From CAYZMH01 sp964479445 (GTDB taxonomy: Bacteria > Bacteroidota > Bacteroidia > Bacteroidales > GCA-2748055), in the NCBI GenBank assembly GCA_964479445.1, contig CAYZMH010000008.1, positions 1 through 53,133 on the forward strand: a DNA stretch of 53,133 nucleotides, written 5' to 3'. Shown in pieces: positions 9,079 through 17,239 of the stretch. The position numbers were made by a program, and so were the translations under genes. The notes beneath the pieces were generated by a model. It saw nothing but the letters and a program-made list of their open reading frames with translations, was not told the origin of the DNA and ran no database searches. How positions within the stretch are numbered: the stretch's first letter is position 1; every line of letters starts with the position of its first letter.

Positions 9079-9086
9079 TTACTTTG
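9079..9086 (+). promoter_or_regulatory. Candidate -7 box for the betaine transporter operon
   Basis: TTACTTTG followed by C, one mismatch from the Bacteroidota TAnnTTTG box, lies 65 bp before the ATG at 9151 in an AT-rich leader. The stretch 8908-9150 holds nothing else that I recognise. Confidence 0.35.
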
Positions 9087-9150
9087 CGTCAAAGTTTCAA
9101 AAATTAACCCTGTTGCATAACATAATTTAGTGTATCATAAATAAATTTAT

Positions 9151-10395
9151 ATGTCAGAACAACGAGAAGTCAAAATCAGAGTTGAAGATCTAACTCTGAT
9201 CTTCGGTAAAAGAAAGAAGGAGGCGTTAGAGCTACTTGAGAAAGGGGTATCCAAGGACGAGATCCTTGAAAAAACCAAATGCACTGTCGGCGTTAATAAA
9301 GCGAACTTCAATGTTTACAAAGGCGAGATCTTTGTAATCATGGGGTTATCCGGAAGTGGAAAATCGACTCTTATCCGCTGTTTAAACAGACTGAATGAAC
9401 CCACCGCAGGAAAAGTGTATTTCCAGGACTACGATATCACCCGTGAATCTGATAAAGAGCTCCTGCATACGCGTCGAACAGAAATGAGTATGGTATTCCA
9501 GAAATTTGGTTTGCTGCCACATAAAACCATCCTTGATAATGCAGCCTTTGGACTGGAGATACGGAAAGAGCCCAGGGAGGAGAGAGAAAAAAAAGCAATG
9601 AAAGCCCTGGAAACTGTTGGATTGAAAGGCTACGAAGATCAATATCCTGCTGAGATGTCAGGTGGTATGCAACAACGTGTCGGCCTGGCCCGTGCCCTAG
9701 CAAACGATACCGATGTGCTGCTCATGGATGAGGCGTTCTCCGCGTTGGATCCGCTCATCAAGACCGATATGCAGAACGAATTGCTTGAGATACAGAACAA
9801 AGTACACAAAACCATCGTCTTTATCACCCACGACCTCGATGAGGCCATCAAGGTCGGGGATCGTATCGCCATTATGAAAGACGGAATAGTGGATCAGATT
9901 GGAACCGCCGAGGAGATCCTTACTGACCCGGCCACCGATTATGTGGAAGCTTTCGTAGAAAAAGTGGATCGAAAAACCATTATCACAGCAGAAACGCTGA
10001 TGTTCGAAAAGTTCACACTGGTGCAATATAAAAAGGACGGTCCGCAGGGTGCTATTCGAAAAATGCGAAAAGCCGGAGTGGATATTCTGCCGGTTGAAGA
10101 CGAAAACCTGAAGTTCTTGGGCTACGTAAGGTTACCGGATCTGCTCAAATTAGAGGAAACAAAGGAAAAGACCGTCGAAAAAGCCCTTCAAACCGATGTC
10201 CCCAGTATATATAAGAGTTACACTGTAGAAGAGATGCTGCCTTTAATCACCGGTCACTGGTATCCGCTTGCCGTGGTAGATGAGGAGTCTGGTAAGTTGA
10301 TCGGCCTGATCACCCAAACATCCCTTATCATTGAAGCCACCAAGTTTGGAGGCAAAGAAGTAGATGAAGTTAAAAAGATAGCAAACGATTTATAG
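9151..10395 (+). CDS. proV: Glycine betaine/proline ABC transporter, ATP-binding subunit
   Basis: The 414-residue protein has the ProV/OpuAA layout. A short N-terminal helical extension (FGKRKKEALELLEKG) is followed by an ABC ATPase with Walker A GLSGSGKST (Lys71), signature SGGMQQRVGLARAL, Walker B DVLLMDEAFSALDP and the switch His in FITHDLDEA. A C-terminal pair of CBS domains (about 280-410) follows; in OpuA these sense ionic strength or c-di-AMP. It powers uptake of glycine betaine or proline betaine as osmoprotectant. It starts the three-gene operon; the permease starts 1 nt after its stop. Confidence 0.95.
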   Translation: MSEQREVKIRVEDLTLIFGKRKKEALELLEKGVSKDEILEKTKCTVGVNKANFNVYKGEIFVIMGLSGSGKSTLIRCLNRLNEPTAGKVYFQDYDITRESDKELLHTRRTEMSMVFQKFGLLPHKTILDNAAFGLEIRKEPREEREKKAMKALETVGLKGYEDQYPAEMSGGMQQRVGLARALANDTDVLLMDEAFSALDPLIKTDMQNELLEIQNKVHKTIVFITHDLDEAIKVGDRIAIMKDGIVDQIGTAEEILTDPATDYVEAFVEKVDRKTIITAETLMFEKFTLVQYKKDGPQGAIRKMRKAGVDILPVEDENLKFLGYVRLPDLLKLEETKEKTVEKALQTDVPSIYKSYTVEEMLPLITGHWYPLAVVDEESGKLIGLITQTSLIIEATKFGGKEVDEVKKIANDL

Positions 10396-10396
10396 T

Positions 10397-11260
10397 ATGG
10401 AAAAAAAGATCAATGTAGGTTACTATATAGAAAAGGCAATTAACGTCCTGGAGGAAAGTTTATCAGGGGTATGGAGCGGCATCGACACCGGTATTTCATG
10501 GGCTGTGGAGAACATGAATGACCTGTTACTATCGGTACCTTTCTTGGTAATGATTATCATCATCACCGCTTTATCTTACTATGCCAAGGCAGGCAAAAAG
10601 CTTTTCAAAAAAGAAGGCCTCAAAAATGCAGGTGGTTTTACCATTTTTGTCATACTCGGCTTGCTTCTGATTTACGGAATGGGATACTGGAATGAGGCAA
10701 TACAAACCACTACCCTGGTGATCGTTTCAGCCATTATCGCCCTTATTATCGGCATTCCGGTTGGCATTCTCACAGCCAGGAACTCAACCGCCGATGCTAT
10801 TATACGGCCTATCCTGGACTTCATGCAGACTATGCCCGCATTTGTATACCTGATCCCTGCCATCTTCTTTTTCAGCGTAGGAAACACACCCGGCGTTTTC
10901 GCCACGGTGATCTTCTCTCTTCCCCCGTCGGTGCGTCTTACCAGTTTGGGTATTAAAAATGTACAGGCGGATGTAATCGAGGCAGGTCATGCCTTTGGAG
11001 CCAACGCACGGCAGATTCTTTTCAAGATCCAATTACCCCTTGCCATGCCAACAATCCTGGCTGGTGTTAACCAGGTCATCCTGCTGGCTCTGTCTATGGT
11101 GGTTATTGCCTCCATGGTGGGTGCCCGCGGACTTGGAAGTGTGGTATACCAAAGTATCCAGCAAAACAACATTGCCATGGGATTTGAATCCGGACTTGGT
11201 ATTGTGGTGCTGGCTATTATATTAGACAGAATAACGCAATCATTTGCTAACAGAAAATAA
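10397..11260 (+). CDS. proW: Glycine betaine/proline ABC transporter, permease subunit
   Basis: The 287-residue inner-membrane protein has about six to seven hydrophobic segments and the BPD permease EAA-type loop (EAGHAFGANARQILFKIQLP), followed by the conserved GVNQVILLALSMVVIASMVGARGLG. This is the ProW/OpuAB pattern. The N-terminal region (to about residue 70) is an amphipathic extension plus one extra helix, as in ProW. It lies between the ATPase and the binding-protein genes (25-nt gap), so it is cotranscribed. Confidence 0.94.
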   Translation: MEKKINVGYYIEKAINVLEESLSGVWSGIDTGISWAVENMNDLLLSVPFLVMIIIITALSYYAKAGKKLFKKEGLKNAGGFTIFVILGLLLIYGMGYWNEAIQTTTLVIVSAIIALIIGIPVGILTARNSTADAIIRPILDFMQTMPAFVYLIPAIFFFSVGNTPGVFATVIFSLPPSVRLTSLGIKNVQADVIEAGHAFGANARQILFKIQLPLAMPTILAGVNQVILLALSMVVIASMVGARGLGSVVYQSIQQNNIAMGFESGLGIVVLAIILDRITQSFANRK

Positions 11261-11285
11261 ATTGTAAACCAAAAACCAAATCTTT

Positions 11286-12158
11286 ATGAAGTTAAACACA
11301 AGCAACGTATTCCGTATTTTTATCGCAGCAGCTTTAGTAATCGGAATGACCTCCTGCGGAGGAAACCAGCAACAGGGTTCCGATGAAAGCCAGGAAGAAG
11401 TAACCATTCTCTATCCCAACTGGGCAGAGGGTATTGCCTTTACCCACCTGGCAAAAGTAGCCCTCGAGAACCAGGATTATGACGTAACACTCACCAACCT
11501 TGAACCCGGTATTATCTATGGCGAATTATCCAAGGACGATGCAAAAGGAGACGTATTCCTTGATGCATGGTTGCCAAATACCCACAAAGATTACTGGGCT
11601 GACTACGGTGACAAACTTGTCAAGCTGGGTGAATCTTTCAGCGGCGGCACCACCGGATTGGTAGTACCCACTTATGTACCTATCAATTCCATTGAGGAGT
11701 TGAATGAGAACAAGGAGAAGTTCAACGGAGAGATCATTGGTATTGGCGGCGGTGCCGGTATCCATGCCAACACGATCAAAGCCATTGAAGCTTATGACCT
11801 TGATTTTGAACAGATCACTTCCAGTGGTCCGGCCATGGTAGCCAGCCTTGAAAAGGCAATCAATGACCAGGAGTGGGTCGTTGTTACCGGTTGGAAGCCT
11901 CATTTCATGTGGGCCAGCCACGATCTTAAATACCTGGAAGATCCAAAAGGAATCTATCCCAAGGATGTTTGCGCTATTGTAGCCAGGAGTGACTTTGAAG
12001 AGGATAGTCCGGATGCAGCCGCATTCTTTAAGAACTTCAACCTCACTGAAGAGCAACTCTATGGCCTGATGGCAAAAATCCGCGAGATGGACGAAGCTAC
12101 AGGTGCCCAGCAGTGGTACAATGAAAACAAAGCGCTGGTAGACGGCTGGTTCGAATAA
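11286..12158 (+). CDS. proX: Glycine betaine-binding lipoprotein of ABC transporter
   Basis: The 290-residue protein has a lipobox (GMTSC, Cys24), so it is a periplasmic lipid-anchored binding protein of the OpuAC family. The ligand pocket of this family uses Trp residues and several appear in the expected contexts (YPNWAEGIAFTHL, DAWLPNTHKDYW, VVTGWKPHFMWA, GAQQWYNENK). It delivers betaine to the ProVW importer encoded upstream. It is the last gene of the operon, followed by an intrinsic terminator at 12203-12239. Confidence 0.94.
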   Translation: MKLNTSNVFRIFIAAALVIGMTSCGGNQQQGSDESQEEVTILYPNWAEGIAFTHLAKVALENQDYDVTLTNLEPGIIYGELSKDDAKGDVFLDAWLPNTHKDYWADYGDKLVKLGESFSGGTTGLVVPTYVPINSIEELNENKEKFNGEIIGIGGGAGIHANTIKAIEAYDLDFEQITSSGPAMVASLEKAINDQEWVVVTGWKPHFMWASHDLKYLEDPKGIYPKDVCAIVARSDFEEDSPDAAAFFKNFNLTEEQLYGLMAKIREMDEATGAQQWYNENKALVDGWFE

Positions 12159-12202
12159 AGTTCGATCAAAACCAAGTACACCAGTTAGCCAATACTCTTA
12201 CC

Positions 12203-12239
12203 AACTCCGGGGGGATCAAATCTCCCCGGAGTTTTTTTT
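12203..12239 (+). terminator. Rho-independent terminator of the betaine operon
   Basis: A 10-bp GC-rich perfect stem (AACTCCGGGG at 12203-12212, CCCCGGAGTT at 12224-12233) with an 11-nt loop is followed by an uninterrupted T run to 12239. Confidence 0.93.
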
Positions 12240-12332
12240 CCAATATATTCTGACAGCACTCCCCCGGTCATTGAAGCAACCGATCATCCCGATAAATGCT
12301 TCTACCAGGCTTTCTCACGCCGCTGAAAAAAA

Positions 12333-12495
12333 TATGCTATCCCATGCTGATATTTATCCTTTCGCCACATTAAAAAGTAAAGGGAGCTGCCTGTCCCCAT
12401 TCATCCAGGGATGTTACCGGGGAGAGGGTAAAGAAGATTTTAAGAAGGTTGCTGATCAGCTCCAGGGCGGTTACCGAAAAGCCCTAACAGAGTAG
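12333..12495 (+). CDS. Hypothetical small protein upstream of the bacteriocin-like peptides
   Basis: The frame is open from a TTG at 12271; the first ATG is 12333, giving 53 residues to TAG. The C-terminal half reads like real protein (CLSPFIQGCYRGEGKEDF, KKVADQLQGGYRKAL). It contains two Cys and an amphipathic helix, but I do not recognise a family. It lies between the betaine terminator and the first double-glycine peptide gene (22 nt before it), so it could be the first gene of the peptide operon or the tail of an eroded gene. An LQGG motif near its end is not in the position of a leader cleavage site. Confidence 0.35.
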
Positions 12496-12517
12496 GTACC
12501 ATTAAATCCAATCATTT

Positions 12518-12706
12518 ATGAATCCGAAGCCAAACGATGCGATACCCATCGCAGAGATTGAACACTCCGAACTACGCCATATCCATGGCGGAACCTGGTG
12601 GATAGGACTGACTTTTAGTGCAGCTACCTATCTGTTTGACAACCGGGACCGGCTTGTGGAGGGTGTGGAGGACGGTGTGGATGATTTGAAAAGTTTATTT
12701 GAATAA
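12518..12706 (+). CDS. Double-glycine leader peptide 1 (bacteriocin-like precursor)
   Basis: The 62-residue precursor has a leader whose end, HSELRHIHGG, matches the double-glycine consensus (ELxxhxGG) recognised by C39-peptidase exporters. Cleavage after Gly25 would release a 37-residue core beginning TWW, with a hydrophobic part (WIGLTFSAATYLF) and an acidic C-terminus (RLVEGVEDGVDDLKSLFE). The core has no Cys, so no disulfide or lanthionine. The HlyD and C39 transporter genes 0.6-1.8 kb downstream fit its secretion. Its C-terminal GVEDG motif recurs in the third small peptide. It could be a class II bacteriocin or a signalling peptide; activity is not shown by sequence. Confidence 0.72.
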   Translation: MNPKPNDAIPIAEIEHSELRHIHGGTWWIGLTFSAATYLFDNRDRLVEGVEDGVDDLKSLFE

Positions 12707-12722
12707 CCAAAAAAAGTTGAAA

Positions 12723-12926
12723 ATGAAAAATAACATGACTAAATTGAATGCATGGAATTCGATGCCGGATCTTTCCGCCAGCGAATTACGAACTGTTTCC
12801 GGGGGAGAATCTGCGCCCGGTGATGCTGCTTACTGGTTCGGACGCTCTCAAGTATTGATCGCCGCTCACTTTCTGACCGGCGGAATCTCCACGTATCATC
12901 TTTTAATCAAAAAACTAACCCAATGA
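12723..12926 (+). CDS. Double-glycine leader peptide 2 (bacteriocin-like precursor)
   Basis: From ATG at 12723 this is a 67-residue precursor; an upstream in-frame TTG at 12699 is less likely. The leader is classical: MPDLSASELRTVSGG, with cleavage after the Gly pair. The predicted core of about 39 residues starts ESAPGDAAYW, contains a Gly-rich amphipathic middle (LIAAHFLTGGISTYHLL) and ends in the basic tail IKKLTQ. Peptide 1 has an acidic core and peptide 2 a neutral/basic one, so they might form a two-component bacteriocin. Its stop overlaps the next ATG (ATGA), so the third peptide is translationally coupled. Confidence 0.78.
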   Translation: MKNNMTKLNAWNSMPDLSASELRTVSGGESAPGDAAYWFGRSQVLIAAHFLTGGISTYHLLIKKLTQ

Positions 12927-13051
12927 AAAGGAAAAAACTCCTGACGGTAGTTTTACCCATTGTTTTAGTGGTTGTAGCTGTGGTTTTCCTGGTCGTGTTC
13001 CGGGATGACTTTTTCCGGGGCATTTCCGACGGAATTATGAGTTTCGGGTAA
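12923..13051 (+). CDS. Tiny membrane peptide of the bacteriocin-like cluster
   Basis: A 42-residue protein overlaps the stop of peptide 2 by ATGA. It has a basic start (MKRKK), one very hydrophobic helix (LLTVVLPIVLVVVAVVFLVV) and a short polar tail FRDDFFRGISDGIMSFG. No double-glycine leader is present, so it is either inserted in the inner membrane as an immunity or accessory peptide, or is a leaderless/Sec-targeted toxin component. Its RGISDG resembles VEGVEDG of peptide 1. Short proteins of this layout are common in Bacteroidota next to C39 exporters (from memory). Confidence 0.65.
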   Translation: MKRKKLLTVVLPIVLVVVAVVFLVVFRDDFFRGISDGIMSFG

Positions 13052-13072
13052 ACCGGCAGCTCGTTGAAAGGC

Positions 13073-13105
13073 GGTCCGGTTGTAAATCTCAGCCGGACCC
13101 TTTTT
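13073..13105 (+). terminator. Hairpin with T-tract between peptide genes and exporter genes
   Basis: A 7-bp perfect stem GGTCCGG (13073-13079) / CCGGACC (13093-13099) with a 13-nt loop is followed by C and five T. It lies 22 nt after the peptide genes and 14 nt before the HlyD start. It fits a partial terminator that would keep exporter transcripts below peptide transcripts. Confidence 0.65.
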
Positions 13106-13118
13106 CCAGGGGTATATC

Positions 13119-14273
13119 ATGCCTTCAAAACCACGATTATTTCCGAAAGAGATCCTGGCATTCAGTGCAGAGGATCATTTCCACAGTGTTTTCCCGAAAG
13201 GAAGCTGGATGTATCGATCCATTCTTCTTTTCCTGATACTAGCCCTGGGATCCCTCCCCATGGTCCGGGTCGATGTCACCTGTTCCAGCCGGGGTATCCT
13301 GCAGGTCAGGGGCGGCACCAACCCGGTGCTTTCGGCTGTTGGATCACAGGTGGTATTCTCCAGGCTGGAAGAGAACAGGCGGATGGAAAAAGGAGACACC
13401 CTGATGGTATTAAACCATGATGAATTGCTGGCAGAACTGGCTGACCTGAAGGCCAGGAAAAAGACCCTGCAGCAATATACCGGGGATCTTAACCATCTGA
13501 TCCGGCAGTCAGGTGAAATCACCACCGAACGCTACAGGCAGGAGCGTATCACATTCAAACATTTTGAAAGCCGTATGTATACCGAACTGAATTACCAGCA
13601 GGAGGAGTTTGAGGTGCACAGGGACCTGTTCCTGGAGGGAGTTATCCCAAGGCTGGAGTACGAGGAGATCCGAAGCAGGTATGAATCGGTCAAGGCTTCC
13701 TATGCCGTGGAGCAACAGGGATACTACCAGCGCTGGCAGGAGCAGCTGCACCGGTATCATGAAAGCCTGTATGCCCTCCATGCAAGAGAAGAGCAGTTGC
13801 AGGAAGAACTCGACAGACATTATATCACGGCTCCTGCAAGCGGATACCTGGTGGATTGCCGGCAATTGCTTCCCGGAACCCAACTGGTTCCCAACCAGGT
13901 GATCGCCCGAATCGTACCCGATCATGAATTAATCGCAGACTGCATCCTGCTGCCCGACAAGATCGCTTACATCCGGCCGGGAAAATTAGTCAAGCTCCGC
14001 CTGGATGCCTATCCTGCCGGTACCAACGGATACCTGGAAGGCATCGTGACCGATGTTCCCGAGGACGCTGTAATCGAGTCGGGCACCCCCATTTACCGGG
14101 TGAAATGCAGGATCCCACAGCATATTTACCACCAGGATACAGGAAGGCGGGAACCACTCAGAAGCGGCATGACCTTCACCGCGCACTTTGTTCTGAATCG
14201 TAAAAGCATCCTTGAGTTGATCGTTGAAAAGACGGAACGATGGTTGTATCCTGCCGATTATTCACGGACATGA
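13119..14273 (+). CDS. HlyD-family membrane fusion protein of peptide exporter
   Basis: The 384-residue protein has one N-terminal transmembrane helix (about 28-48), then the split biotinyl-lipoyl-like domain (RGILQVRGG, ending near APASGYLVDC) around a long coiled coil (about 100-215, KARKKTLQQY... LHAREEQLQEEL). A C-terminal beta-barrel region follows. This is the periplasmic adaptor of type I or bacteriocin export systems, linking the inner-membrane ABC exporter to an outer-membrane TolC channel (none in the window). It overlaps the exporter gene by ATGA at 14270-14273. A frame at 13064-13420 is a shadow. Confidence 0.9.
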   Translation: MPSKPRLFPKEILAFSAEDHFHSVFPKGSWMYRSILLFLILALGSLPMVRVDVTCSSRGILQVRGGTNPVLSAVGSQVVFSRLEENRRMEKGDTLMVLNHDELLAELADLKARKKTLQQYTGDLNHLIRQSGEITTERYRQERITFKHFESRMYTELNYQQEEFEVHRDLFLEGVIPRLEYEEIRSRYESVKASYAVEQQGYYQRWQEQLHRYHESLYALHAREEQLQEELDRHYITAPASGYLVDCRQLLPGTQLVPNQVIARIVPDHELIADCILLPDKIAYIRPGKLVKLRLDAYPAGTNGYLEGIVTDVPEDAVIESGTPIYRVKCRIPQHIYHQDTGRREPLRSGMTFTAHFVLNRKSILELIVEKTERWLYPADYSRT

Positions 14274-16429
14274 TTTTCCACAGGCGCATAAAGATCAGAC
14301 AACGGGATCAGTCAGATTGCGGAGCAGCATGCATTGCCTCCATCTTAAGGCACTACCGCTCCCGTATACCCATTTCCCGGATACGGCAGATAGCCAGTAC
14401 AGATTCGAGGGGGACCAATGCACTCGGACTCATACAGGCATTTGAAAAAACCGGATTCCGCGCCAAAGGTATCCGGTGCGATGCAGAATCCCTGCCTCAT
14501 GTCCCCCACCCTTCCATTGCCCATGTAAACCTGGAGAACGGTTTTCAGCATTTTGTCGTCATTTACCGAGTTACCCGGAACCACGTATTGGTAATGGATC
14601 CCGCCGATGGTAAAGCACACCGCTTCTCCCGGGAGTCTTTTCAACAAATCTGGTCAGGTATTGTAATCCTCGCTGCACCCGGAGAAAATTATCAACCGGT
14701 AAAAGAGCAACACGCCAACTGGAAACGATTCCTGTACCTGCTTCGCCCCCACCGCTACCTTCTTTTCCAGGCCATTGCGGGTGCTGTTATCTATACCCTG
14801 CTGGGGTTTTCCACCTCCATCTACCTGGAGAAACTCACCGATTATGTGATCGTTCACCAGGCAGTTCCCATGCTGCACCTGCTTAGCCTGGTCATGCTGG
14901 TACTGATCATATTCCAATTGATTATCTCAATCATTAAAAACAGGATGGTACTCTCTTCCGGACAGATGATCGATGCCCGGTTGATCCTGGGGTATTATGA
15001 GCACCTTCTCAGGCTGCCCCAGCGCTTTTTCGACAGCATGCGCACCGGGGAGATCGTTTCCCGCATCAACGATGCCGGTAAGATCCGTCAGTTTATCAAT
15101 GATACCATCATCAACATGATCGTGAATATCCTGATCATTGTCTTTTCGGCAGTAATCATGCTGGTCTTTCACTGGCAACTCGCCCTGCTGGTGATGTTGA
15201 TCATGCCCTGTTACGCTTTGATTTATTTCATCATCAATATCCTCAATAAAAAGCAAGAGCGGATCCTCATGGAGCGATCCGCTGACCTGGAGAGTCATCT
15301 TTTTGAATCCCTCCGGAACATACGAACAATTAAAAAACTGGGAATGGAGCAGGAGATGGGAACAAAAACGGAGGTACGCTTTATCAGTCTCCTGAAGTCT
15401 GTTTACCGCTCCGGCGGAAATTCCATCTTCTCTTCAACCTCCTCCGAATTTGTTACCCGCTTGTTTACCCTAATCCTGTTATGGGCAGGGACCCTGTTTA
15501 TCTTCCGACAGGAGCTGAGTCCGGGCAAACTAATGTCGTTTTACGCCATCCTGGGATACCTGTCGGGGCCTGCATCCGGACTCATCGGTCTTAACAAGGT
15601 AATACAAAATGCCCTGATCGCAGCCGACCGTCTGTTCGACATACTTGATCTTGACCAGGACGAAACAGGAGGAACGATTGATTTGGAGGCCTGGATGGTG
15701 CAGGATATCCAAATACGGAACGTCTCTTTCTCTTACGGAACACACCGTAAACTATTCAACGAGCTTTCCCTGGATATACCTTCGGGATCGGTGACGGCTA
15801 TCACCGGCGAAAGCGGGTCGGGTAAATCAACCATCGCTTCACTGCTTAACAGGACCTATTACCCTGACAATGGGCAGATCCTGTTTGGCAACCAGGATAT
15901 CCGCCAGTTTACGCGGCAGAGTCTGAACGCCCATATCGGTATTGTTCCCCAGGATGTGGAGCTCTTTAGTGAAACCCTTCTCTGGAATATGGCTCCCGGA
16001 GAATCCGAACCGGATATGAACCGCATCCTGTCGATCTGCAGGGAGCTCAGGCTGGATGAACTGATCAATGAGCTGCCTGCAGGATTGCATGCGCTCCTCG
16101 GGGAAAACGGGATCAACCTTTCGGGAGGCCAGCGACAGCGAATCGCCATTGCCAGGGCCCTGTACAGGGAGCCCCGGCTGCTGATCCTGGATGAAGCCAC
16201 CTCGGCCCTGGACTATCAAACAGAGCAACGGGTACAACAGGTAATCCATCAACTAAAGAGTGCAGGAACCACCGTCCTGATCATTTCCCACAGGAGCTCG
16301 ACACTGGCCATTGCTGACCGGGTGTACCGCCTCCGGGACGGTCAACTCTTACCGGAAACGCCACCGGTAAATAGTGACGAAAAAGAGCAGAACAAGCAAC
16401 CGGTTACAGCAGTTTCAGGCAATGGATAA
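14270..16429 (+). CDS. C39-peptidase-containing bacteriocin ABC exporter
   Basis: I choose the ATG at 14270, which overlaps the HlyD stop (ATGA), over the upstream in-frame start at 14240; this gives 719 residues. The N-terminal peptidase C39 domain has Cys17 (QSDCGAAC), His94 (GFQHFVV) and Asp110 (MDPADG), and removes double-glycine leaders during export. A six-helix ABC membrane domain (about 150-440) follows, then the ATPase with Walker A GESGSGKST (Lys519), signature NLSGGQRQRIAIARAL, Walker B LLILDEATSALD and the switch His in IISHRSS. It matches the double-glycine precursors encoded just upstream. Confidence 0.95.
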   Translation: MIFHRRIKIRQRDQSDCGAACIASILRHYRSRIPISRIRQIASTDSRGTNALGLIQAFEKTGFRAKGIRCDAESLPHVPHPSIAHVNLENGFQHFVVIYRVTRNHVLVMDPADGKAHRFSRESFQQIWSGIVILAAPGENYQPVKEQHANWKRFLYLLRPHRYLLFQAIAGAVIYTLLGFSTSIYLEKLTDYVIVHQAVPMLHLLSLVMLVLIIFQLIISIIKNRMVLSSGQMIDARLILGYYEHLLRLPQRFFDSMRTGEIVSRINDAGKIRQFINDTIINMIVNILIIVFSAVIMLVFHWQLALLVMLIMPCYALIYFIINILNKKQERILMERSADLESHLFESLRNIRTIKKLGMEQEMGTKTEVRFISLLKSVYRSGGNSIFSSTSSEFVTRLFTLILLWAGTLFIFRQELSPGKLMSFYAILGYLSGPASGLIGLNKVIQNALIAADRLFDILDLDQDETGGTIDLEAWMVQDIQIRNVSFSYGTHRKLFNELSLDIPSGSVTAITGESGSGKSTIASLLNRTYYPDNGQILFGNQDIRQFTRQSLNAHIGIVPQDVELFSETLLWNMAPGESEPDMNRILSICRELRLDELINELPAGLHALLGENGINLSGGQRQRIAIARALYREPRLLILDEATSALDYQTEQRVQQVIHQLKSAGTTVLIISHRSSTLAIADRVYRLRDGQLLPETPPVNSDEKEQNKQPVTAVSGNG

Positions 16430-16452
16430 CCCTCCCTCTAACAATAAAATTG

Positions 16453-16460
16453 TACCTTTA
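16453..16460 (+). promoter_or_regulatory. Candidate -7 box next to the start of the C26 lipoprotein gene
   Basis: TACCTTTA is a one-mismatch TAnnTTTG box ending 6 bp before the ATG at 16466. If used, the transcript would have almost no 5' leader. Confidence 0.4.
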
Positions 16461-16465
16461 AATGC

Positions 16466-17215
16466 ATGAAACGCTTAATAACCCCATTTCTCATTATCCT
16501 GCTTCTCGCCGGATGCCAGTCCGGCCCACAAGAGTGGGTACTGATCTCCAAAGACTCCTCCGGTGCGATTCAACAATGGATCCGGGACCTGGACCCGGGT
16601 GTAAGGCCGGTTGAAGCCTATTCGCTTTCCCCCGACTCCCTCAATTGGTTTATGAGCCGCACCTCGGGCATCATCATTGGCGGAGGGGGCGACGTATCCC
16701 CCGCCCTGTATGGCAAACCGGAATATGCCGGTATCTGTGCAGGAATGGACCCCTACCGCGACACCCTGGAAACGCGGCTTATCGAGTACGCTATGGAGCA
16801 GCAGCTTCCCCTGCTCGGCATTTGCCGCGGACATCAGATCATGAATGTAACTGCCGGCGGATCCCTTACTCCCGATATTCCGACCTACATCGGTCGCACG
16901 ATCGATCACAAATCAGCTTCAGACAGCGCGCACATTATCGTGGTTAAGAAAGGGTCCTTCCTGCACGGGATCGTTCTGAAGGACACGCTTTATGTGAACA
17001 GCAGGCATCACCAATGCGTGGATGAACTCGCCAATTCTTACCGTGCGGGTGCCCATGCAAAAGACGGCATTATTGAATCCATTGAACCGGCCGGTTTCAC
17101 AGAGCACTCCGGGAGGAACAAGGGAGTGTTTGTACTCGGTGTACAATGGCACCCGGAAAGTCTGCCTGTTCCGTCCTCAGAGCGAATCGGGATGGCATTC
17201 ATTGACTCTTTATAA
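16466..17215 (+). CDS. Exported class I glutamine amidotransferase-fold hydrolase (peptidase C26), lipoprotein
   Basis: The 249-residue protein has a lipoprotein leader (LLLAGC, Cys17). The catalytic set is intact: nucleophile elbow GICRGHQIMN with Cys120, and VLGVQWHPESL with the His and Glu of the triad. The oxyanion segment IIGGGGDVSP is the C26 pattern of gamma-glutamyl hydrolases, as in PuuD (gamma-glutamyl-GABA hydrolase). Family members are usually cytoplasmic; the lipobox here implies action outside the cytoplasm, perhaps on gamma-glutamyl peptides or muropeptide-derived compounds. It is followed 24 nt later by an amidase lipoprotein, so the two may act together. Confidence 0.85.
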   Translation: MKRLITPFLIILLLAGCQSGPQEWVLISKDSSGAIQQWIRDLDPGVRPVEAYSLSPDSLNWFMSRTSGIIIGGGGDVSPALYGKPEYAGICAGMDPYRDTLETRLIEYAMEQQLPLLGICRGHQIMNVTAGGSLTPDIPTYIGRTIDHKSASDSAHIIVVKKGSFLHGIVLKDTLYVNSRHHQCVDELANSYRAGAHAKDGIIESIEPAGFTEHSGRNKGVFVLGVQWHPESLPVPSSERIGMAFIDSL

Positions 17216-17239
17216 TCACGATTAATCAATTCTACCTCT

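Noticed and set aside
13064..13420. 118-residue plus-strand frame
   Set aside because: Overlaps the start of HlyD in another frame and has Pro/Gly/His-rich low-quality sequence. HlyD itself is unmistakable.
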